Shown piece by piece: positions 8,907 to 16,833 of a stretch of DNA of 64,000 nt. Position numbers and translations under genes: made by a program. Under the pieces are notes generated by a model. It saw only the letters and a program-made list of their open reading frames with translations. It made no database searches and was not told the DNA's origin. Position 1 is the first letter of the stretch. Every line of letters begins with the position of its first letter. The stretch comes from Lutimaribacter saemankumensis (GTDB taxonomy: Bacteria; Pseudomonadota; Alphaproteobacteria; Rhodobacterales; Rhodobacteraceae), in NCBI RefSeq assembly GCF_900100005.1, contig NZ_FNEB01000003.1:186001-250000 (forward strand), given 5' to 3'.

Positions 8907-8953
8907 TTCTTCCTTTTGCCTGAAATATCCCGGGGCGGGGGGCAGCGCCCCCC
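8907..8953 (-). repeat. Dispersed hairpin-plus-tail intergenic repeat, copy A
   Basis: Read on the minus strand it is a 7-bp hairpin (GGGGGGC, 3-nt loop, GCCCCCC), then GCCCCGGGATATTT and a CAGGCAAAAGGAAG-like tail. The same layout occurs at 43075-43119, and the tail alone at 25120-25141. It sits between two genes of the same minus-strand cluster and has no U-tract directly after the stem, so it is not a standard terminator. It may act as an RNA-stability or partial-termination element (inference). Confidence 0.6.
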
Positions 8954-8994
8954 GCATGGTCGCCGCGCCAAAGGCGTGGCGAACCCCAGCAGGA

Positions 8995-10353
8995 TCAGAC
9001 GTTCAGCAGCAGATGCTCACGCTCCCAGGGCGAGATGACCTGCAGGAATTCCTCGTATTCGGTGCGTTTCACGATCCCGTAGACGCGGGCGAATTCCTCG
9101 CCCAGCACCTCGTGCACCTTGTCCGCGCCTTCGAACAGGTCCAGCGCCTCGCCCAGAACGCGGGGAATGTCCTCTTCGCTTTCATAGGCGTCGCCCTTGA
9201 ACTGCTTGTCCGGCCATTCCTCGTTCATCAGCCCGAGATACCCGCAGGCCAGCGAGGCCGCGATGCCCAGATAGGGGTTGCAGTCCATGCCCGCCAACCG
9301 GTTCTCGATCCGGCGGCTTTCGGGCTGCGACAGCGGCACGCGGATGCCGGTGGTGCGGTTGTCGCGCCCCCAGGCCAGGTTGATGGGCGCCGCATGATCG
9401 CGCACGTAACGGCGATAGCTGTTCACATAGGGCGCCATGACCGCGATGACCGAGGGCAGGTATTTCTGCATCCCGCCGAGGAAGTTGAAGAACGCGTCGG
9501 TTTCACCCCCTTGCGGGCCCGAAAAGATGTTCTGCCCTGTTTCGATATCCAGCACGGAATGGTGGATATGCATCGCACTGCCGGGTTCCTCGGCGATGGG
9601 TTTCGCCATGAAGGTGGCAAAGCAATCGTGCCGCAGCGCCGCCTCGCGGATCAGGCGCTTGAAATAGAACACCTCGTCGGCCAGCTTGACCGGGCTGCCG
9701 TGGCGCAGGTTAATCTCCAACTGCCCGGCACCGCCTTCCTGCGTGATGCCGTCGATCTCGAAGCCCTGCGCTTCGGCAAAGTCGTAGATGTCGTCGATCA
9801 CCGGCCCGAACTCGTCCACCGCCGACATCGAATACGCCTGCCGCGCAGCAGCCGGACGGCCCGAACGGCCCATCATCGGTTCGATCCGCTTGGCCGGGTC
9901 GAGATTGCGCGCCACAAGATAGAATTCCATCTCGGGGGCGACCACGGGTTTCCAGCCTTGGTCATGGTAAAGCTTGACCACGCGCTTCAGAACGTTGCGG
10001 GGCGAAAACGGAATCGGATCGCCCTTGCGGTCAAAGGCGTCGTGGATCACCTGCAGCGTCCAGTCCGCCGTCCAGGGCGCGGCGGTGGCCGTCGACATGT
10101 CGGGGTAAAGCAGCATGTCGCGTTCGATAAAACCCTCTTCGCCCGCGGCCTCGCCCCAGTCGCCGGTGATCGTCTGGTAAAAGATGCTGTCGGGCAGGTG
10201 GAAATATTCCATCCGGCCGAATTTCGATGCCGGTACCGCCTTGCCGCGAGCGATGCCGGGCAGGTCAGAAATGATGCATTCCACCTCGTCGAGGCGCCGG
10301 CCTTCGAGATAGGCGCTGGCGGCCTCGGGCAGTTGGTCTGTCCAGTCGCTCAT
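8995..10353 (-). CDS. Glutamine synthetase-family gamma-glutamyl ligase (PuuA-like) 1
   Basis: The 452-residue protein has a GS beta-grasp N-terminal part (SDLPGIARGKAVPASKF) and the large catalytic domain. The ATP/metal region is GGAGQLEINLRHG and the conserved histidine region is GSAMHIHHSVLD. The nucleotide/glutamate-binding Arg block contains RDNRTTGIRVPLSQ. Length and motifs fit gamma-glutamylpolyamine synthetases rather than housekeeping GlnA, because the adenylylation-site Tyr region is absent. It would join glutamate to an amine using ATP. The start overlaps the stop of the upstream amidotransferase gene by ATGA (10350-10353), so the two are translationally coupled. Confidence 0.85.
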   Translation of the reverse strand: MSDWTDQLPEAASAYLEGRRLDEVECIISDLPGIARGKAVPASKFGRMEYFHLPDSIFYQTITGDWGEAAGEEGFIERDMLLYPDMSTATAAPWTADWTLQVIHDAFDRKGDPIPFSPRNVLKRVVKLYHDQGWKPVVAPEMEFYLVARNLDPAKRIEPMMGRSGRPAAARQAYSMSAVDEFGPVIDDIYDFAEAQGFEIDGITQEGGAGQLEINLRHGSPVKLADEVFYFKRLIREAALRHDCFATFMAKPIAEEPGSAMHIHHSVLDIETGQNIFSGPQGGETDAFFNFLGGMQKYLPSVIAVMAPYVNSYRRYVRDHAAPINLAWGRDNRTTGIRVPLSQPESRRIENRLAGMDCNPYLGIAASLACGYLGLMNEEWPDKQFKGDAYESEEDIPRVLGEALDLFEGADKVHEVLGEEFARVYGIVKRTEYEEFLQVISPWEREHLLLNV

Positions 10354-11045
10354 GCCGCGTCCTCCGATGCGTGCTGGTGGAAAAAGGCGGCGATGCGTGC
10401 CCCGAAATCCGGTCCTTGCGTGGGTGTGTCGAGATTTGCGCGCGTGGCGGCGATCTGGTCGTCGGGCACCAGTCCCGTGGCCCGGTGATCGAGCAGGCCC
10501 TCGATCACGTCACGCCCGAATTCGGGATGGGCCTGCACGGTCAGAACCGTGTCGCCGATCGCCAGCGCAGCGTTTTCGCAAAACGCGTTGCGTGCCAGAA
10601 CCTTTGCCTTGGGCGGCAGGTCTACCACCTGGTCCTGATGCCACGCGTTCAGTGTCATCTTTCCGCCTTCTGCCAGGTCGTATTCTTGCGGGCCGGTGGC
10701 CCATCCGCTGGGGAATTTCACGACCTTGCCACCCAGCGCCTGGGCGATGATCTGGTGCCCGAAGCAGACACCGACCAGCGGCCGGCCGCTGTCCCGGATC
10801 GCGCGGATCAGCGCTTCGAGCGGGGGAATCCAGGGATGGTCCTCGTAGGCGCCGTGTTTCGAGCCGGTGACAAGCCAGCCGTCGGCGGCGTCGGGGCCGG
10901 ACGGGAACTCGCCGTCCACGACGTTCCAGGTCTGGAACGTGAAACCATGCGCGGAAAGTAGGCGATGGAACATGTCTTCGTAGTCGCCGACGCTCTCCCG
11001 GATCTGGTCGGGGGCGTGGCCGGTTTGCAGGATGCCGATTTTCAT
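10350..11045 (-). CDS. Class I glutamine amidotransferase-like protein (gamma-glutamyl hydrolase candidate)
   Basis: The 231-residue protein has a complete GATase-1 triad: Cys in GVCFGHQIIAQALGG near residue 95, and His and Glu in VQAHPEFGRDV near residue 182. It is a stand-alone GATase, like those beside PuuA-type ligases in many alphaproteobacteria, where it may hydrolyse gamma-glutamyl-amides, a job done by the peptidase-C26 PuuD in E. coli. That role comes from its position between two PuuA-like genes. It overlaps the next gene by 4 bp. No riboswitch or strong promoter is visible in the 65 bp before it. Confidence 0.82.
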   Translation of the reverse strand: MKIGILQTGHAPDQIRESVGDYEDMFHRLLSAHGFTFQTWNVVDGEFPSGPDAADGWLVTGSKHGAYEDHPWIPPLEALIRAIRDSGRPLVGVCFGHQIIAQALGGKVVKFPSGWATGPQEYDLAEGGKMTLNAWHQDQVVDLPPKAKVLARNAFCENAALAIGDTVLTVQAHPEFGRDVIEGLLDHRATGLVPDDQIAATRANLDTPTQGPDFGARIAAFFHQHASEDAA

Positions 11046-11110
11046 GGGTCACCAATGGGTTTGGATGGTCAGAGCGTATCGCAGGGCGGTGCAGGCGGGC
11101 AAGGCCCGCC

Positions 11111-12460
11111 TCAGACCGTGTCGAGGTAGATTTCCACCTGTTCCTGCTGGGTAAGCTCGGCCATGTAGTGCATCTCCTGCCGCTTGGTCAGCAGCAGGTT
11201 CTGGATCAGCAAGGGCGCGAAGATGCGCTTGATCCGGTCGCTCTGATCGAAGGCCGCGATGGCGTCGGCCCAGGTGTTCGGCACCTGGGGCAGATCCAGC
11301 GCGTAGGCGTTGCCGGTGATCGGCGCGGGCGGCTCTTCGCCATCCTCGATGCCGGTCAGCGCCGCGCCCAGAACGGCGGCCAGATGCAGATAGGGGTTCA
11401 CGTCGCCGCCCGCGACACGGTGTTCGATACGCCGCGCGGCCGGGCTGCCGGCGGGCACGCGGATCGCGGCGGTGCGGTTTTCATAGGCCCAGGCGATGCC
11501 GGTGGGGGCGTGGTTTTCCGGCACCAGCCGGTCATAGCTGTTGGCGTGCGGTGCAAAGATCAGCATGCTGTCGGGCAGCGCCTTGAGGCAGCCTGCAATC
11601 GCATGGCGCAGCGCGTCCGAACCCTTGGGGCCGCCATCGTCGAAGATGTTGTTGCCGTCCTTGTCCAGCACCGAGAAATGCACATGCAGCCCGCTGCCGG
11701 CGTAGTCCTCGTAAGGTTTCGCCATGAAGGACGCGGCAAACCCGTGCCGCCGCGCCATGCCCTTGACCAGCATCTTGAACAGCCACGCATCGTCGGCGGC
11801 ACGCAGCGCGTCGTCCTGGTGCATCAGGTTGATCTCGAACTGGCCCAACCCCGCCTCGGAAATCGCGGTGTCGGCGGGAATGTCCATTTCCTCGCAGGCG
11901 TCGTAGAGGTCCGTAAAGAACTGGTCGAACGCATCGAGTGCGCGGATCGACAGGATTTCCGCCGCCTTGCGCCGCTTGCCCGAACGCGGGCTGATCGGCA
12001 CCTGCAGCGACTTGCCGCTGTCGTCGATCAGGAAAAACTCCAGCTCGACCGCGACCACGGGGGTCAGGCCACGCGCCTTGAAACGCTCGACCACACGCGC
12101 CAGCGCGTGGCGGGGATCGCCGTCGAAGGGGCGGCCATCCTCGTGGAACATCCAGATCGGCAACAGACCCGTGGGCGCCGACAGCCACGGCATCGGCATG
12201 AAACCCCTCTCGGTCGGGCGCAGCACGCCATCGGCATCGCCGCTTTCGAAGACAAGCGGGCTGTCGTCGATATCCTCGCCCCAGATATCGAGATTGAGGG
12301 CCGAAAGCGGAAACCGTGTCCCGTCCTTGACCACGCGATCGGCAAAACGGGTGGGGATGCGCTTGCCGCGCGGCTGACCGTTGAGATCGGAGGCGGCGAC
12401 ACGGATCGTGCGCACTTCGGGATGCGCGCGGAGCCAGTCTGTGGGCGTGAAGGAGGTCAT
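11111..12460 (-). CDS. Glutamine synthetase-family gamma-glutamyl ligase (PuuA-like) 2
   Basis: The 449-residue GS-family protein is a paralogue of the gene at 8995, with the same layout (ISEAGLGQFEINLMHQDD, SGLHVHFSVLDKDGNN, AYENRTAAIRVPAGSPAARR) but clearly divergent. Two PuuA-like ligases separated by a GATase suggest activity on two amines, or a heteromer. It would be the first gene of this sub-cluster. Its 105-bp leader contains a perfect 12-bp palindrome 19 bp upstream of the start, a candidate operator for an amine-responsive repressor. Confidence 0.85.
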   Translation of the reverse strand: MTSFTPTDWLRAHPEVRTIRVAASDLNGQPRGKRIPTRFADRVVKDGTRFPLSALNLDIWGEDIDDSPLVFESGDADGVLRPTERGFMPMPWLSAPTGLLPIWMFHEDGRPFDGDPRHALARVVERFKARGLTPVVAVELEFFLIDDSGKSLQVPISPRSGKRRKAAEILSIRALDAFDQFFTDLYDACEEMDIPADTAISEAGLGQFEINLMHQDDALRAADDAWLFKMLVKGMARRHGFAASFMAKPYEDYAGSGLHVHFSVLDKDGNNIFDDGGPKGSDALRHAIAGCLKALPDSMLIFAPHANSYDRLVPENHAPTGIAWAYENRTAAIRVPAGSPAARRIEHRVAGGDVNPYLHLAAVLGAALTGIEDGEEPPAPITGNAYALDLPQVPNTWADAIAAFDQSDRIKRIFAPLLIQNLLLTKRQEMHYMAELTQQEQVEIYLDTV

Positions 12461-12478
12461 TGGAAGGGCCGTCTGAAA

Positions 12479-12490
12479 ATTTGATCAAAT
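12479..12490. promoter_or_regulatory. Perfect 12-bp palindrome, candidate operator of the gamma-glutamyl ligase cluster
   Basis: ATTTGATCAAAT is its own reverse complement and sits in a short AT-rich patch within GC-rich DNA, 19 bp upstream of the gene starting at 12460. Position and symmetry fit a repressor site. No cognate regulator gene is visible in the window. Confidence 0.5.
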
Positions 12491-12565
12491 ATTGGATAGC
12501 CTTCAAACCGCGCGGAAATCAAGGCAAATCGCGCGGTTTCGTGCCGGCAGGCGGTTTTCGGGCTG

Positions 12566-13372
12566 TCAGCGCAAAAGGTTTGGGCGCAGTTTCATCCTGC
12601 GCCGCTGATCCTGCGGCAGGTGGCGGTTGAGCCGCCGGTTCACCAGCCCGAACAGCCCCACGATCAGCAATGTCAGGATGATGAAATAGGTCGCAAGTAT
12701 CGGGTAGGGCACGAAGGGGTTGAACGTCTTGTCGGCAAAATAGCTTGCGTAATAAAGCGCGTCGCCCTGCTGCCCCTGCGCGGGAAATCCACTGAAGAAC
12801 ACCAGCGTGGTGGCATGGAAAAGAAAGATCGCCTCGTTCGTGTAGGCGGGCCATGCCAGCCGCAGCATCGTGGGCCAGGTGATCTTGCGGAACTTTTTCC
12901 AGCCGGAAAACCCGTAGGCATCGGCCGCTTCGGTTTCGCCCTTGGGCACGGACAGCAGCGCGCCATAGAAAATCTCGCCCGAATAGGCCGCGGTATTGAG
13001 AAACAGCACGACCAGCGCCCCGGCCCACGCACTGGTGAGCGGTGTAAAGAACGGCACCACGTTCTTCAGCGACAGGAACAGGAAATAGGCAAAGAAGAAC
13101 TGGATGAAGAGAGGGCTGCCGCGAAAGACGAAGATCACCCATTCGCTGAGCTTGCGGATGGGCCAGCTACGCGCGGCCTTGCCCATCGCCAGCGCCGTCG
13201 CCAGGAAAAACCCCGAGGCCAGCGCAAGCGCACCGAAATAGACGTTCCAGATCATCCCCGAGCCGATCAGCACGACCTGCTGACACAGCGTGAAATCCGA
13301 GCGCGGCAACAGGCGTTCGCCCACCCCGATACTGCGCAGGCCATAGTCGGCGATGGTTTCCCAGCAACTCAT
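12566..13372 (-). CDS. Polar amino acid ABC transporter permease (second permease)
   Basis: The 268-residue inner-membrane protein of the His/Glu/Gln/Arg/opine permease family has about five hydrophobic segments and a clear EAA loop near residue 140 (AADAYGFSGWKKFRKITWP), which couples to the ATPase. Its partner permease (14352-15236) is upstream on the same strand but separated by an inserted plus-strand gene. The start ATGAGT, joined to the partner's end GCATGA, would give a standard 4-bp ATGA overlap. It now has its own possible binding site (AAGGG 9 nt upstream), but its supply of transcript from the operon promoter is doubtful. Confidence 0.9.
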   Translation of the reverse strand: MSCWETIADYGLRSIGVGERLLPRSDFTLCQQVVLIGSGMIWNVYFGALALASGFFLATALAMGKAARSWPIRKLSEWVIFVFRGSPLFIQFFFAYFLFLSLKNVVPFFTPLTSAWAGALVVLFLNTAAYSGEIFYGALLSVPKGETEAADAYGFSGWKKFRKITWPTMLRLAWPAYTNEAIFLFHATTLVFFSGFPAQGQQGDALYYASYFADKTFNPFVPYPILATYFIILTLLIVGLFGLVNRRLNRHLPQDQRRRMKLRPNLLR

Positions 13373-13374
13373 GC
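13369..13374. repeat. Left TCATGC direct repeat flanking the inserted gene
   Basis: TCATGC occurs here, over the start of the second permease gene, and again at 14352-14357, over the stop of the first. One copy would be the ancestral ATGA overlap. The pair could be a 6-bp target-site duplication or could arise by chance from start/stop codon constraints. No terminal inverted repeats were seen. Confidence 0.4.
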
Positions 13375-13443
13375 AAACAAACCCTTGCCGGGAGTTGATT
13401 CATTTGAAATCACCTTATGGGAGAATGAGGTGAAAGGTGCCAA

Positions 13444-14325
13444 ATGAGAATTCTCGAATGGTTGAAGAGAAGAACCCCCTCTGACACCGACGCCGTTGGG
13501 ATAGAGATCGCCACTCCTCCTGATGTGTTTGTCGCGGTTGAACCAAAAGAAGACTTGCTGAGCGAGCTCGAAGAAGCCGGGTGTCTCGCCCCGGACACCA
13601 ATACGAGTGAGAAAATCCGTTACGATCTCGAGCCGATGTTTCTTGTCATCGACTACTGCGACGCTGCCAAAAATCACAGCCGAAGGCGCATTACGACACG
13701 CTGGGTCGACCGGCGGGGTTCCAATGTCTTTCTTGGTGCCATTTGTCACGAGAGAAAGGCCGCTAGAACATTTCGGATCGACCGCATCGAGGGCGTTATC
13801 GACGATGACGGGGTTGTTGAAGACGCCATGCTCTTCTTCAACAGCCTTCTTGTAGATGAAATCGGTTACGCGACCCCTGCGAAGCAGAAGAAACCGAAGA
13901 ACGGCGGGGTGCGCTCTGGTGCTTCTATGTACACTCTTATGCGGCGCGAAATGAAGCCGGCACTGGTTGTTCTTGCCGCGGCCGCCAGAGCGGACAGTCT
14001 TCTTCCCCCCGAGGAAGTTGACCGTATCATGCAATACTCGGAAACCGAGGCCAATCATCTGTGCGAGTCCGGTGTTGTGGCGGACATTCCCAGTATTGAT
14101 GACCTTGACAAACTTGGCCGCCTCATAGGCCGCCTTCGCCCCACGCGAGAGGACTTGGACGAAGCGCTGCGCGTTATCGTCACTTGGCCGGAAGACCGCT
14201 GTAAGAGGCTTTTCAAGTTTCTTTGCCGCGTTGTCGAAGCAGACGGCATAATTGTTGAAGAGGAATACAACTTCCTTGCAGAAATAGCCGATTGGATGAG
14301 CGAAACTTACGCCGTAGGCGAATAG
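13444..14325 (+). CDS. WYL-like and TerB-like two-domain protein, inserted gene
   Basis: The 293-residue soluble protein has no signal peptide. Residues about 57-125 resemble a WYL domain (FLVIDYCDAAKNHSRRRIT, then FLGAICHERKAARTFRIDRI), a ligand-binding module of bacterial regulators. Residues about 170-290 are helical and resemble TerB, with paired acidic segments (ADSLLPPEEVDRIM and EADGIIVEEEYNFLAEIADWM) where TerB binds metal. There is no HTH, so it is unlikely to bind DNA alone. AAAGG lies upstream of the ATG. It has visibly lower GC and different codon use from its neighbours, stands opposite to the ABC operon it interrupts, and no mobility gene accompanies it. Recent acquisition is likely; function unknown. 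Confidence 0.7.
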   Translation: MRILEWLKRRTPSDTDAVGIEIATPPDVFVAVEPKEDLLSELEEAGCLAPDTNTSEKIRYDLEPMFLVIDYCDAAKNHSRRRITTRWVDRRGSNVFLGAICHERKAARTFRIDRIEGVIDDDGVVEDAMLFFNSLLVDEIGYATPAKQKKPKNGGVRSGASMYTLMRREMKPALVVLAAAARADSLLPPEEVDRIMQYSETEANHLCESGVVADIPSIDDLDKLGRLIGRLRPTREDLDEALRVIVTWPEDRCKRLFKFLCRVVEADGIIVEEEYNFLAEIADWMSETYAVGE

Positions 14326-14351
14326 CCTGCCCAAACCTGTGCTGAAGCCCA

Positions 14352-14357
14352 TCATGC
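14352..14357. repeat. Right TCATGC direct repeat flanking the inserted gene
   Basis: Second copy of TCATGC, 983 bp from the left copy at 13369. Deleting the DNA between the copies while keeping one rebuilds GCATGAGTTGC, a canonical ATGA overlap between the two permease genes. Confidence 0.4.
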
Positions 14358-15236
14358 CGCGGCCTTTCTCTGCGCTTCGCCGCCCATCGTGGCCTGGCCG
14401 TGGGTCAATTTTTTCATCGTGCGGTCGAGGAAGATTTCCGAAACGCGGGTGAACAGCAGGTAAAAGATCAGCAGCGCCCCGAAATACCACATGCGCCAGT
14501 CGCCATGGGGGTAGTCGGTAAAGCGCGCGGTCTTGGTTCCGCCCAGTTCGCGCGCCCAGTAGACGATATCCTCGACACCCAGCAGGAACAGAAGCGGCGT
14601 GGCCTTGATCAGCACCATCCACAGGTTGCCGAGGCCGGGCAGGGCATAGACCCACATCTGCGGCACAAGGATGCGCCAGAAGGTCTGGCGCGGGGTCATG
14701 CCGTAAGCGGCGGCGGTTTCAAGCTGTGGCTGCGGCACGGCGCGCATCGCGCCGTAAAGCACGTTGGCGGCGAATGCGCCGAACACGATGGCGAAGGTCA
14801 GGACCGCCAGGAAGAAACCGTAGATTTCATGCCAGATTTGCGGCGAGGTCGACAGCGGCAGCTTGGCTTGCGCGCAGACGATGAAATCGTTGCCCTGACG
14901 GATCGGCTGATCCCAGTCGGGGCACATCCACTGGTGCCGCAGGTATTCGAACCCCTGGTCCAGTGCGATCACGAAGAAAAGGAAAAACGCGATATCGGGC
15001 ACGCCGCGCACGACCGCGATATAACCCTTGCCCAGCCAGCACACAGGCGCGATGCGCGACCGTGCCGCCGAAGCGCCGCCGAACCCGAACAAGAGCGCCG
15101 CCGGCGCGGTGATCGCCAGCAGCAACAGCACCGTTCCGAAGGACCAGTAGAACGACATGTGCTTGCCCGTCGTGAGGTAACACGACAGCCAGCTCAGGCC
15201 GGACAGGGTTTCTGGATCGGTGCAGTAGGAAAACAT
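14352..15236 (-). CDS. Polar amino acid ABC transporter permease (first permease)
   Basis: This 294-residue permease has several membrane segments and the EAA loop AAAYGMTPRQTFWRILVPQ near residue 185, followed by WMVLIKATPLLFLLGVEDI, typical of HisM/HisQ/ArtM-type proteins. It lies downstream of the substrate-binding-protein gene with a strong hairpin between them. The stop TGA at 14352-14354 lies in GCATGA, the sequence that would overlap the start of the other permease if the inserted gene were absent. An internal ATG at codon 27 (MSFYWSFG) is an alternative start. Confidence 0.9.
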   Translation of the reverse strand: MFSYCTDPETLSGLSWLSCYLTTGKHMSFYWSFGTVLLLLAITAPAALLFGFGGASAARSRIAPVCWLGKGYIAVVRGVPDIAFFLFFVIALDQGFEYLRHQWMCPDWDQPIRQGNDFIVCAQAKLPLSTSPQIWHEIYGFFLAVLTFAIVFGAFAANVLYGAMRAVPQPQLETAAAYGMTPRQTFWRILVPQMWVYALPGLGNLWMVLIKATPLLFLLGVEDIVYWARELGGTKTARFTDYPHGDWRMWYFGALLIFYLLFTRVSEIFLDRTMKKLTHGQATMGGEAQRKAAA

Positions 15237-15248
15237 CGGTTCCGCAGG

Positions 15249-15282
15249 AAAAAAGGGGCGGGGCGTGTGGTTACGCCCCGCC
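15249..15282 (-). terminator. Attenuating hairpin after the substrate-binding-protein gene
   Basis: On the minus strand, a perfect 10-bp stem (GGCGGGGCGT / ACGCCCCGCC, 6-nt loop) is followed by CC and six T. It lies between the binding-protein stop and the first permease start. Such hairpins commonly let the binding protein be made in excess over the permeases by partial termination or 3'-end protection. Confidence 0.85.
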
Positions 15283-15290
15283 TGTCAGGA

Positions 15291-16022
15291 TCAGCAGTCC
15301 GGGAAGGCTTCGCCGATTTCCCATTTCTCGATCAGCGCGTTCAGCGAACCGTCGCATTTCATCTCGGAGATGACCGCGTCGAACTTCGCCTTCAGCTCGC
15401 CGTCGGACTCGCGCAGGCCCAGACCCACGCCGCCGCCGATCAGTTCTTCCTGCTCGAGCATGACAAGACCGGAATCTTCCTCGGCCACGGGCGCGAGGTA
15501 GGATTTGTCGGCCAGAACCGCGTCGGCTTCGCCGTTGCGCACGGCGGCGATGGTTTCCTCGGGCGTTGCGAATTCCAGCAGCGTCCAGCCTTTTTCGGCA
15601 ATGAAGGCCGCTTGGATCGTGCTGGCCTGGGCCGCGATCACGGCGTTTGCCGGATCGACGTCAGGCGATGCCGCCAGGTAGGCCGAGGGATCGGGCTGGG
15701 TGTAGTTCTCGGAAAAGTCGATTACTTCTTCGCGTTCGTCGGTGATCGACATGCCCGCGATGATCACGTCGTAGTTGCCCGAAACGAGGTTCGGGATGAT
15801 CGAATCCCACTCGTTCGTGACCCATTCGCAGGTCAGGCCCGCGCGTTCGCAAAGCTGGTCGCCCAGTTCACGCTCGAACCCGTCGACTTCGCCCGAGTCG
15901 TTGATGAAGTTCCACGGAGGGTAGGCGCCCTCGGTGCCCAGGCGGGTCACGGAATGGCTGCCTGCGGCGGCCATGCTGGCAAAGAGCGCCAGCGAGGCTG
16001 TGGTCAGGATCAGTTTGTTCAT
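15291..16022 (-). CDS. Amino acid ABC transporter periplasmic substrate-binding protein
   Basis: The 243-residue protein has a clear signal peptide (MNKLILTTASLALFASMAAAGS) and a family-3 solute-binding fold. Typical elements are LGTEGAYPPWNFINDSG, GFERELGDQLCERAG, NLVSGNYDVIIAGMSIT and RNGEADAVLADKSYL, which in relatives bind Lys/Arg/His/opines. It captures the amino acid in the periplasm for the permease pair at 12566 and 14352. The ATG at 16022 has GGGAG about 7 nt upstream; the longer frame lacks a signal sequence. Confidence 0.93.
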   Translation of the reverse strand: MNKLILTTASLALFASMAAAGSHSVTRLGTEGAYPPWNFINDSGEVDGFERELGDQLCERAGLTCEWVTNEWDSIIPNLVSGNYDVIIAGMSITDEREEVIDFSENYTQPDPSAYLAASPDVDPANAVIAAQASTIQAAFIAEKGWTLLEFATPEETIAAVRNGEADAVLADKSYLAPVAEEDSGLVMLEQEELIGGGVGLGLRESDGELKAKFDAVISEMKCDGSLNALIEKWEIGEAFPDC

Positions 16023-16056
16023 GGATTTCTCCCTTGGTTGAGTGTTGTTTGGCCGG

Positions 16057-16833
16057 TCACTCGTGAAGAGTGGCCGACAAAAACCCCTTGAGCCGTTCTG
16101 TCTGCGGCGATCCAAAGATCGAGTCGGGCGGGCCCTGTTCCTCGATCCGGCCTTCGTGCAGGAAAACGACGTGGTTCGAAATATCGGCCGCCATGCGCAT
16201 GTCATGGGTGACGACCAGCATGGTGCGGCCTTCTTCGGCCAGCGCCTTGATCACCTTGACGACCTCTTGTTCCAGCTCGGGGTCGAGTGCGCTGGTCGGT
16301 TCGTCGAAAAGCAGCGCCTCGGGCTCCATCGCCAATGCGCGGGCGATGGCGGCGCGCTGTTGCTGCCCGCCCGAAAGCTGGGCCGGAAAGGCATCGGCCT
16401 TGTCGGCGATGCCGACCTTGTCCAGGTACGCGCGCGCGGCTTTTTCGACCTCGGCGCGCGGACGGCCCAGCACCGTCACCGGGGCCTCCATCACGTTTTG
16501 CAGGATGGTCATGTGCGCCCAGAGGTTGAACTGCTGGAAAACCATCGACAGATTCGTGCGGATACGCAGCACCTGGGCCGGGTCGGCGGGATGGCGGCCA
16601 TGCCCGGTGCCGCGCCATTTCACCGGCTCGCCCTTGAACAGGATGTCGCCTTGCTGGCTGTCTTCCAGCAGGTTCGCGCAGCGCAGGATCGTGGACTTGC
16701 CCGAGCCTGACGACCCGATAAGTGATACGACGTCGCCCCTGCGGGCCACGATATCGACGCCCTTGATCACCTCGAGCGCGCCATAGGCCTTGTGCAGGTC
16801 ACGTATTTCGATGACCGGATCTGTATCCGCCAC
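16057..16833 (-). CDS. Polar amino acid ABC transporter ATP-binding protein
   Basis: The 258-residue ATPase has Walker A GSSGSGKST (about residue 38), a Q-loop in MVFQQFNLW, signature LSGGQQQRAAIARAL, Walker B ALLFDEPTSALDPE and the H-loop THDMRMA. This is the HisP/GlnQ/ArtP family. I chose the GTG at 16833 (VADTDPVIEIRDLHKAYG) because it gives the usual family length and has a GGGGGG run just upstream; an ATG 40 codons earlier would add a non-conserved extension. It is the first gene of the importer operon (ATPase, binding protein, permease, [insert], permease). Confidence 0.93.
   Translation of the reverse strand: MADTDPVIEIRDLHKAYGALEVIKGVDIVARRGDVVSLIGSSGSGKSTILRCANLLEDSQQGDILFKGEPVKWRGTGHGRHPADPAQVLRIRTNLSMVFQQFNLWAHMTILQNVMEAPVTVLGRPRAEVEKAARAYLDKVGIADKADAFPAQLSGGQQQRAAIARALAMEPEALLFDEPTSALDPELEQEVVKVIKALAEEGRTMLVVTHDMRMAADISNHVVFLHEGRIEEQGPPDSIFGSPQTERLKGFLSATLHE

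Noticed and set aside
6184-10488. Plus-strand open frame of 1434 codons
   Set aside because: It lies wholly antisense to four well-supported minus-strand genes (two aminotransferases, the oxidase, the ligase). Its translation is His/Arg-rich without domains; it is a by-product of GC-rich codon third positions.
13369-14357. Insertion sequence
   Set aside because: No transposase, no terminal inverted repeats, and the only gene inside is the WYL/TerB-like one. The 6-bp flanking repeat alone is weak evidence.
13369-14655. Minus-strand frame of 428 codons over the inserted gene
   Set aside because: It is antisense to the WYL/TerB gene and out of frame with permease 1. Its composition does not resemble any protein family.
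14400-16091. Plus-strand open frame of 563 codons
   Set aside because: Antisense to the first permease and the binding protein of the ABC importer, both clearly coding.
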